11,603 nucleotides of DNA from Aurantimonadaceae bacterium. Lineage in GTDB: Bacteria > Pseudomonadota > Alphaproteobacteria > Rhizobiales > Rhizobiaceae. Shown here piece after piece: positions 6,495 through 11,603 of this stretch. Under the pieces are notes generated by a model. That model saw only the letters and a list, made by a program, of their open reading frames with translations, was not told the origin of the DNA and did not search any database. A program made the translations under genes and the position numbers. The stretch lies in assembly GCA_003232595.1 (NCBI GenBank), contig QIIJ01000360.1, positions 1 to 11,603 of the forward strand, read 5' to 3'. Position 1 is the first letter of the stretch; the number at the start of each line of letters is the position of its first letter.

Positions 6495-7451
6495 ATGAGA
6501 ATGAATTTGCTGGGTTACCAGGCGACTTTGAGCGACCGGATAGATCTTTCAGGTGTGGGAGTTCACAGTGGTAAACCTGTGTCCATCTCCTTGCTGCCTG
6601 CGGATCCGAATACTGGCGTTGTATTTCAGCGGACCGATTTGGATGAGCAGGGTGAAACTGACATTCCGGCGATCGTTCGCTCTGTCGGAGCGACAGATCT
6701 GTGCACCGTGCTTGGTGATCCATCCAAAATGCATGTAGCCACCGTTGAACATCTGATTGCCGCCCTGCGTTCGCTGGATGTGGACAATGTAATCGTTGAA
6801 ATTGATGGCGCTGAGGTGCCTGTCATGGATGGCAGCGCCGAGGTGTTTGTTGATGCAATCGATCAGGTCGGGCTTTGCCGTCAGGCTGTACGTCGCCGTT
6901 ATATCAGAGTCAAGAAGGCCGTGCGGGTCGATATGGGCGCTTCCTGGGGCGAATTTACACCCTATGAGGGAACCCGGTTTGAGATCGAAATTGATTTTGA
7001 CTGTGAACTGATCGGGCGACAGAAATTTGCAAGCGATCTTACCGCTGATGTGTTTCGCCGGGAATTATCCAGAGCCCGGACATTTGGGTTTATGAAAGAT
7101 GTTGAGCGGCTGTGGGCTGCGGGTTATGCTCTTGGTTCCAGCCTTGAAAATTCCGTGGTTATCTCTGATGACAACAAGATCATCAATCCCGAAGGTCTGC
7201 GGTATCGCGATGAGTTTGTTCGCCACAAGGCCCTTGATGCTGTGGGAGATCTGGCGTTGGCAGGTGCGCCAATACTTGGCTGTTTCCGTTCCTATCGTGG
7301 TGGCCACAAGCTTAATGCACTTGCCCTGCGCACGCTTCTTTCCGATGCTGATGCCTATGAAGTTGTTGAATCACCAGCCCAGCGCGAACATGCGGCTCAT
7401 GCAGAGCTGGTTGCCATTCACGCACCGATGTTTGCCGCTGAAACATCGTGA
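6495..7451 (+). CDS. lpxC: UDP-3-O-acyl-N-acetylglucosamine deacetylase LpxC
   Basis: LpxC is the zinc-dependent cytoplasmic deacetylase that catalyses the committed step of lipid A synthesis. The 318-residue product has the full two-domain fold: TVEHLIAAL (83-91, zinc ligand His86), the VPVMDGSAE motif (108-116), RTFGFMKDVERLWAAGYALG (196-214), RHKALDAVGDLALAG (243-257; zinc ligands His244 and Asp248) and the RGGHKLNALALRTL segment (268-281; catalytic His271). I chose ATG 6495 because GGGGTGGGG (6481-6489) is correctly spaced for it. ATG 6474 would place that purine tract inside the gene, and ATG 6501 would drop two residues. Location directly after ftsZ is typical of proteobacterial dcw clusters. 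The CtrA-type box upstream suggests cell-cycle timing of lipid A synthesis. Confidence 0.97.
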   Translation: MRMNLLGYQATLSDRIDLSGVGVHSGKPVSISLLPADPNTGVVFQRTDLDEQGETDIPAIVRSVGATDLCTVLGDPSKMHVATVEHLIAALRSLDVDNVIVEIDGAEVPVMDGSAEVFVDAIDQVGLCRQAVRRRYIRVKKAVRVDMGASWGEFTPYEGTRFEIEIDFDCELIGRQKFASDLTADVFRRELSRARTFGFMKDVERLWAAGYALGSSLENSVVISDDNKIINPEGLRYRDEFVRHKALDAVGDLALAGAPILGCFRSYRGGHKLNALALRTLLSDADAYEVVESPAQREHAAHAELVAIHAPMFAAETS

Positions 7452-7587
7452 TGTGATCCGCAGCGCGGCAATATCAGTCGGGCTGCACAAAAATGGTGAT
7501 ACTGATACGCTGAATACATATTTCGCCATAAAAATGCGGCATTCAGAGACCATTGCATTGGTCAAATTCGATTGAGTAGTGTAGTGG

Positions 7588-7617
7588 TGGTGCCAATGGC
7601 AGATAATTTGGTGCCAA
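7588..7617. repeat. Direct repeat TGGTGCCAA abutting the bamD start
   Basis: TGGTGCCAA occurs at 7588-7596 and 7609-7617, 21 bp apart (two helical turns), ending one base before ATG 7619. The second copy extends to TTGGTGCCAA, an inverted repeat TTGG-N2-CCAA. It occupies the place where a Shine-Dalgarno would be, and none is obvious there. It could be an operator or chance. The rest of the 167-bp lpxC-bamD gap shows no gene and no clear terminator. Confidence 0.35.
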
Positions 7618-7618
7618 G

Positions 7619-8527
7619 ATGATCAAGTCAGGTTTGCAAGTGGTTGATAAATACCCGGTTTTGAGCAATAAATTTCGAATAAACAACGGTTTGCCAGGGC
7701 TTGGCAGGACAGCACGGTTTGCATTGCTTGGTGCAGGTTTGCTGCTTGCTTCATGTGCATCCAACAGCGGCAGCACGACCAATGAGTTTGTGGATAATAC
7801 AGAGCCAGCAGACAAGTTGTACAACGAAGCGCTGGCCAATATTGACGCCGGGCGTACGTCTGAAGCCCTTCGCAAATTCACGGAAGTTGACAAGCAACAC
7901 CCCTATTCGAATTACGCCCGTAAATCGATGGTTATGTCTTCCTATCTCACCTACAGGCAGGGGAAATACGCGGAAACGATCAATACTGCCCAGCGGTTTG
8001 TTTCGCTTTTTCCAGGCGATCCTGAGGCGGCCTATGCCCAATACCTGGTTGGCATGGCGTATTTCCGTCAAATCCCGGATGTGACACGCGATCAGGTGAC
8101 TACCAAAAAAGCCATTCGGGCAATGAACGAGGTTATCGAGCGTTTCCCTGATAGCGAATATGTTGATGATGCAAAATCGAAAGTCCGCGTGGCCCGTGAT
8201 CAACTGGCAGGCAAGGACATGCAGATTGGCCGTTATTATCAGGAACGCGATGAACACCTTGCTGCAATTAACCGCTTCAAAAGGGTGGTTACCAACTATG
8301 CCAATACCCGCCATATTGAAGAGGCGCTGGCAAGGCTGACAGAATCATACTTTTCCCTTGGTCTGGTTGATGAAGCGCAAGCAGCGGCGGCTGTTCTGGG
8401 GCACAATTTCCCGGAAAGCCAATGGTATTCCGATTCCTACAAGTTGTTGCAGACAAAAGGTCTGGAACCGAGGGAAAACAAGGGTTCATGGTTTGCGCGG
8501 GTTGGCAAGACGCTGGTTGGCAGCTAG
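7619..8527 (+). CDS. bamD: Outer membrane protein assembly factor BamD (ComL-type lipoprotein)
   Basis: BamD is an outer-membrane lipoprotein that binds BamA and helps fold and insert beta-barrel proteins. The 302-residue product has a long n-region (about 32 residues), a hydrophobic segment (33-45, RFALLGAGLLLAS) and the lipobox LASC with Cys46; Ala at +2 fits outer-membrane sorting. The mature part is built of tetratricopeptide-like helices: ADKLYNEALANIDAGRTSEA, HPYSNYARKSMVMSSYLTY, PEAAYAQYLVGMAYFRQIPD, KAIRAMNEVIERFPDSEYVD, IGRYYQERDEHLAAINRFKR and EEALARLTESYFSLGLVDEA. These match the BamD pattern closely. The start is the only in-frame ATG before the signal segment, but it lacks a clear Shine-Dalgarno, so a downstream TTG (for example 7691) is possible. 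The stop TAG is part of a palindromic element. Confidence 0.95.
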   Translation: MIKSGLQVVDKYPVLSNKFRINNGLPGLGRTARFALLGAGLLLASCASNSGSTTNEFVDNTEPADKLYNEALANIDAGRTSEALRKFTEVDKQHPYSNYARKSMVMSSYLTYRQGKYAETINTAQRFVSLFPGDPEAAYAQYLVGMAYFRQIPDVTRDQVTTKKAIRAMNEVIERFPDSEYVDDAKSKVRVARDQLAGKDMQIGRYYQERDEHLAAINRFKRVVTNYANTRHIEEALARLTESYFSLGLVDEAQAAAAVLGHNFPESQWYSDSYKLLQTKGLEPRENKGSWFARVGKTLVGS

Positions 8528-8586
8528 AGCACTTTTAACCAGTTTGACTCCATCAAATGCTTCAATATGGTCGAAATATGCTCTAG
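8524..8586. repeat. Degenerate intergenic palindromic element after bamD
   Basis: CTAGAGCA (8524-8531) is the exact reverse complement of TGCTCTAG (8579-8586), bounding a 63-bp unit. Inside, the arms still match in blocks when one base is skipped: TTT, then CCA, then TTGA. This gives a long imperfect stem with a loop around CTCCATCAAATGC. From memory, short palindromes starting with TAGAGC are common intergenic repeats in Hyphomicrobiales, but I cannot confirm family membership here. The left edge supplies the bamD stop codon (TAG 8525-8527). It may act as a 3' mRNA stabiliser or a weak terminator; there is no T-run. Confidence 0.5.
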
Positions 8587-8621
8587 GCATATACACCTGT
8601 TCTGATTCTTACCGGTGAATC
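8546..8621. promoter_or_regulatory. Three GANTC sites and a small inverted repeat upstream of recN
   Basis: GANTC sites lie at 8546-8550, 8604-8608 and 8617-8621, the last touching the recN ATG. Three in 76 bp is well above chance. ATATGC (8576-8581) and GCATAT (8587-8592) form a perfect inverted repeat around TCTAG, overlapping the edge of the palindromic element. The 12-mer TCTGATTCTTAC (8601-8612) is identical to 1239-1250 upstream of ddl. No alphaproteobacterial LexA box (GTTC-N7-GTTC) is present. GGTGA (8614-8618) is the likely recN Shine-Dalgarno. Confidence 0.4.
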
Positions 8622-10295
8622 ATGCTAACCGCTCTTTCGATCCGCGATATTGTTCTCATCGAAAAACTTGATATTGGCTTTGAAGCCGGGCTATCGGTGC
8701 TTACTGGAGAAACCGGCGCCGGTAAATCTATATTACTTGATGCGCTTGCACTGGCGCTGGGATTTCGCGGCGACGGCGGGCTTGTTCGTGCGGGCCAGTC
8801 AAAAGGTCAAATCACCGCCATCTTCGATATACAGGCAGACCATCCGGTTCATTGGTTCCTGCAGGACAATGATCTTCGCGAAGATGCGGATGAACCGGTT
8901 ATCCTGCGCCGCATCCAGAATGCCGATGGCAAGACACGGGCATTTGTCAATGACAACCCGGTCAGTGCCGGATTGCTGCGGAAATTGGGCGACATGCTGG
9001 TTGAAATCCACGGCCAGCACGACGACCGCGCTCTTGTTGATACCGCATCACACCGGGCATTGCTCGATGCGTTCGGCGGGCTTGAGGAAGATGTGGCATC
9101 GCTTAATGCAGACTACCAGCACTGGCGCAAGGCACACGACGCGCTGAACCGGCTTGAAGCAAAGGTGAGTGCGGCTGCGCGTGAGGCTGATTATCTGCGT
9201 TCATCTGTAAATGAACTGGTTGAGCTTGCTCCCCGGGAGGGCGAGGAAAATGAGCTTGCGGATCGCCGCCAGATGATGATGAAAGCAGAAAAGATTGCCG
9301 GCGATATTGATGACGCCCGTGATGTGCTTTTGGGCAGTGCATCACCCGTACCGGTCATTGCAAATACGCTGAAACGGCTTGAGCGCAAGGCCGAGGAGGT
9401 GCCGGGACTGTTGGAGGTGACGATTGAACACCTGGCGGCTGCACTCGATCAATTATCAGAAGCGCAAATGGCAATAGAAGCCGCGATGCGCGATGCCGAA
9501 TTCAGCCCGCAAGATCTTGAGGATACAGAAGAACGGTTGTTCGCGTTGCGGGCGGCATCAAGAAAATACGGGGTGCCGGTGGAAAATCTTGCGACCCTTT
9601 CACAGAAACTACGCAAGGATCTGGATGATTTGGATGCGGGGGAAGAGCAGCTAGCACAATTGGAAGAAAAGGTCAGAATGTCGCGCATAGCACTTGAGAA
9701 GCAGGCCGATAAGCTTTCCAGGAAACGCATGAAAGCCGCAGCCACCCTGCAAAAAGCTGTAATGGCCGAGCTTCCAGCGCTCAAACTGGAGCAGGCTGAG
9801 TTTATTGTTAATCTGGCCAGTGACCCTGAAAAAATCACTGCTGAAGGGCACGACATTGTGGAATTTCACGTGCGCACCAATCCAGGAAGCCGCGCCGGGC
9901 CTATGATGAAAGTTGCCTCCGGTGGTGAGCTTTCGCGTTTTTTGCTCGCGCTCAAGGTGGTGCTGGCAGATCGTGGCTCTGCGCCAACGCTTGTATTTGA
10001 CGAAATTGATACGGGCGTTGGCGGAGCTGTGGCCGATGCCATCGGCAAACGTTTGGCACGTCTTGCTGATCAGGTGCAGGTGCTGTCTGTTACCCATGCT
10101 CCACAGGTGGCGGCGCGGGCTGATAATCATCTGTTGATTGCCAAGGGCGCGGGCCAAAATGGCGGAATTGCTACCACACTTTGTGAAATCTCCGATAGTG
10201 CTCGACTGGAGGAAGTTGCCCGAATGCTATCTGGCGCTCAAATAACGGATGAGGCGCGGGCAGCAGCGCAAAAACTGATTGCCCACACAGAATAA
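8622..10295 (+). CDS. recN: DNA repair protein RecN
   Basis: RecN is an SMC-like ATPase acting early in recombinational repair of double-strand breaks, holding DNA or sister chromatids together on the nucleoid. The 557-residue protein has the usual length and layout: an N-terminal ATPase half with Walker A GETGAGKS (29-36) and the EIHGQHDD motif (128-135), a central coiled coil of moderate length (about 160-370, many Glu, Lys, Leu and Ala), and a C-terminal ATPase half with the ABC signature SGGELS (433-438), Walker B TLVFDEIDTG (Asp460, Glu461) and the switch His492 in VTHAPQVAARAD. Start ATG 8622 has GGTGA just upstream; the protein begins MLTALSIRDIVLIE as is typical for RecN. It stands between bamD and ligA, the common alphaproteobacterial order. 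I see no SOS box. Confidence 0.97.
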   Translation: MLTALSIRDIVLIEKLDIGFEAGLSVLTGETGAGKSILLDALALALGFRGDGGLVRAGQSKGQITAIFDIQADHPVHWFLQDNDLREDADEPVILRRIQNADGKTRAFVNDNPVSAGLLRKLGDMLVEIHGQHDDRALVDTASHRALLDAFGGLEEDVASLNADYQHWRKAHDALNRLEAKVSAAAREADYLRSSVNELVELAPREGEENELADRRQMMMKAEKIAGDIDDARDVLLGSASPVPVIANTLKRLERKAEEVPGLLEVTIEHLAAALDQLSEAQMAIEAAMRDAEFSPQDLEDTEERLFALRAASRKYGVPVENLATLSQKLRKDLDDLDAGEEQLAQLEEKVRMSRIALEKQADKLSRKRMKAAATLQKAVMAELPALKLEQAEFIVNLASDPEKITAEGHDIVEFHVRTNPGSRAGPMMKVASGGELSRFLLALKVVLADRGSAPTLVFDEIDTGVGGAVADAIGKRLARLADQVQVLSVTHAPQVAARADNHLLIAKGAGQNGGIATTLCEISDSARLEEVARMLSGAQITDEARAAAQKLIAHTE

Positions 10296-10346
10296 GCTTT
10301 TTAAGATAAATATGATGACCATCGAGTTGTCGGCGGAAGCATTAAA

Positions 10347-11603
10347 ATGACCAACAACAAAAAAACAGATGCGCTGACAGAGGCTGAAGCCGCAATCGAA
10401 CTCGAAACCCTGGCCGAAACAATTCATGGCGCCAACAAGGCCTATTACAGTGACGATAACCCTGAATTGAGTGATGCTGATTATGATGCGCTGTGGCAGC
10501 GAAACCAGGCAATTGAGCAACGTTTTCCGAAACTCAAGCGTGAGGACAGCCCAAGCGATAAAATAGGTTCGGCGGTTCAGGAAAAATTTGAAAAAATTAC
10601 TCATTCTGTACCAATGTTGTCGCTGGACAATGCATTCAGCGATGAGGATGTGGCGGATTTTGTTGCCCGGGTGCGGCGGTTTCTGGGTTTGCCACAGGAG
10701 CAGGCTCTGGCGCTTACGGCTGAGCCGAAAATCGACGGGCTGTCCCTGTCTCTGCGCTATGAAAATGGCGTTCTTGTATCAGCCGCGACCCGTGGTGACG
10801 GGACGATCGGGGAAAATGTTACCGCCAATGCGCGCACCATCAGGGATATTCCGGCACGGCTTAAGGGCGATAATGTACCTGATATTGTCGAAGTGCGCGG
10901 TGAAGTATTTCTTGGCCACAAGGATTTTGCCGCCCTCAATGCGCAGATGGAAGCGGAAGGCAGGCAGACCTATGTCAATCCGCGCAATACGGCTGCGGGA
11001 TCCCTGCGCCAGTTGGACACAAAAATTACGGCCAGCCGACCGCTGCAGTTTTTTGCCTATGCCTGGGGTGTCATGAGTGCGATGCCGGCTGCTACGCAAA
11101 TGGCCATGGTCACGGTGTTCAAAGACTGGGGTTTCAGAATCAACCCGTTGATGCAGTGCTTTGAAACCGTTGGTGAATTGATCGCCCATTATCATCACAT
11201 TGAGCAGCAGCGCGCTTTGCTTGGTTATGATATTGACGGGGTTGTTTACAAAGTTGACGATCTTGTTCTGCAGGAGCGGCTTGGCTTTGTATCACGCAGT
11301 CCGCGCTGGGCAACTGCCCATAAATTTCCTGCTGAAACGGCAATCACAATTCTTAATGAAATCGAGATTCAAGTGGGTAGAACCGGTGCGCTTTCGCCAG
11401 TTGCAAGGCTTGAACCAGTGACTGTTGGTGGCGTTGTGGTCTCTAATGCGACCCTGCATAATGAGGATTATATCAGGGGAATTGGTTCTGATGGTGAGCC
11501 CATTCGCGAGGGCCGGGATTTGCGGCCTGGTGACACTGTTACCATCTATCGTGCTGGTGACGTTATTCCCAAAGTTATGAATGTGGATATTTCGAAACGA
11601 GCG
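10347..11603 (+). CDS. ligA: NAD-dependent DNA ligase LigA, N-terminal part
   Basis: LigA seals nicks between Okazaki fragments and in repair, using NAD as AMP donor. The frame is open from ATG 10347 to the window end, 419 codons of an enzyme usually about 670-720 residues long. Visible are the NAD-binding Ia domain (ANKAYYSDDNPELSDADYDALW, 29-50), the SLDNAF segment (about 91-96), the nucleotidyltransferase with catalytic Lys128 in AEPKIDGLSLSLRYENG (125-141), TRGDGTIGENVTANARTI, EVRGEVF, YVNPRNTAAGSLRQLD, DIDGVVYKVDD and ATAHKFPAE, then the first part of the OB fold (EIQVGRTGALSPVARLEPV). The zinc finger, helix-hairpin-helix and BRCT domains lie beyond the window. GGCGGAAG at 10332-10339 is a well-placed ribosome binding site and fixes the start. 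The 51-bp gap to recN suggests co-transcription. Confidence 0.96.
   Translation, partial: MTNNKKTDALTEAEAAIELETLAETIHGANKAYYSDDNPELSDADYDALWQRNQAIEQRFPKLKREDSPSDKIGSAVQEKFEKITHSVPMLSLDNAFSDEDVADFVARVRRFLGLPQEQALALTAEPKIDGLSLSLRYENGVLVSAATRGDGTIGENVTANARTIRDIPARLKGDNVPDIVEVRGEVFLGHKDFAALNAQMEAEGRQTYVNPRNTAAGSLRQLDTKITASRPLQFFAYAWGVMSAMPAATQMAMVTVFKDWGFRINPLMQCFETVGELIAHYHHIEQQRALLGYDIDGVVYKVDDLVLQERLGFVSRSPRWATAHKFPAETAITILNEIEIQVGRTGALSPVARLEPVTVGGVVVSNATLHNEDYIRGIGSDGEPIREGRDLRPGDTVTIYRAGDVIPKVMNVDISKRA

Noticed and set aside
7099..7575. 158-codon plus-strand frame overlapping the lpxC end and the following gap
   Set aside because: Most of it is out of frame inside lpxC, and the product is rich in Met, Leu and Ser without any domain; a shadow frame.
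8528..8621. LexA/SOS box upstream of recN
   Set aside because: The alphaproteobacterial motif GTTC-N7-GTTC (or GAAC-N7-GAAC) is not present; the single GTTC at 8599-8602 has TACC at the second position.
1..11603. Novel defence, mobile or biosynthetic system
   Set aside because: Every sizeable coding stretch is explained by a well-known core gene in a standard order; no transposase, integrase, toxin-antitoxin pair, CRISPR repeats or unknown gene is visible.

Overview
The window reads as the 3' half of a division and cell wall (dcw) cluster from an alphaproteobacterial chromosome, most likely order Hyphomicrobiales (Rhizobiales). I infer this from gene order (murC-murB-ddl-ftsQ-ftsA-ftsZ-lpxC-bamD-recN-ligA), from the FtsZ N-terminus (MTINLQ...ITELKP) and long linker ending in LDIPAFLRR, and from CtrA-type and GANTC (CcrM-type) sites in the gaps. 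All genes are on the + strand. I cannot name the genus. There are no mobile genes, RNA genes or CRISPR arrays, and I see no new protein system; the less ordinary content is in the non-coding gaps.

Layout: 1-189 is the 3' end of murC, overlapping murB (to 1154). A 152-bp gap follows with a dense GANTC cluster, a long imperfect palindrome and a stable-looking hairpin just before the ddl ribosome binding site. Then ddl (1307-2233), ftsQ (best start TTG 2221, inside the end of ddl), ftsA (ATGA overlap with ftsQ) and ftsZ (best start 4566, although its frame stays open back to the ftsA stop) are packed as one unit. A 273-bp AT-rich gap (6222-6494) carries a perfect TTAA-N7-TTAA CtrA-type box. It is followed by lpxC (6495-7451), a 167-bp gap with a direct repeat next to the start codon, bamD (7619-8527), a 94-bp gap with a degenerate palindromic element whose edge supplies the bamD stop codon, recN (8622-10295), a 51-bp gap, and ligA from 10347, cut by the window end.

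How the genes fit together: MurC, MurB and Ddl make peptidoglycan precursors. FtsQ, FtsA and FtsZ build the division ring. LpxC commits to lipid A synthesis and BamD helps insert outer-membrane proteins, so the envelope is served layer by layer. RecN and LigA serve DNA repair and replication. The cell-cycle-type sites before ddl, inside ddl, before lpxC and before recN suggest that this block is timed by the CtrA/CcrM circuit known in alphaproteobacteria; that is inference from motif matches.
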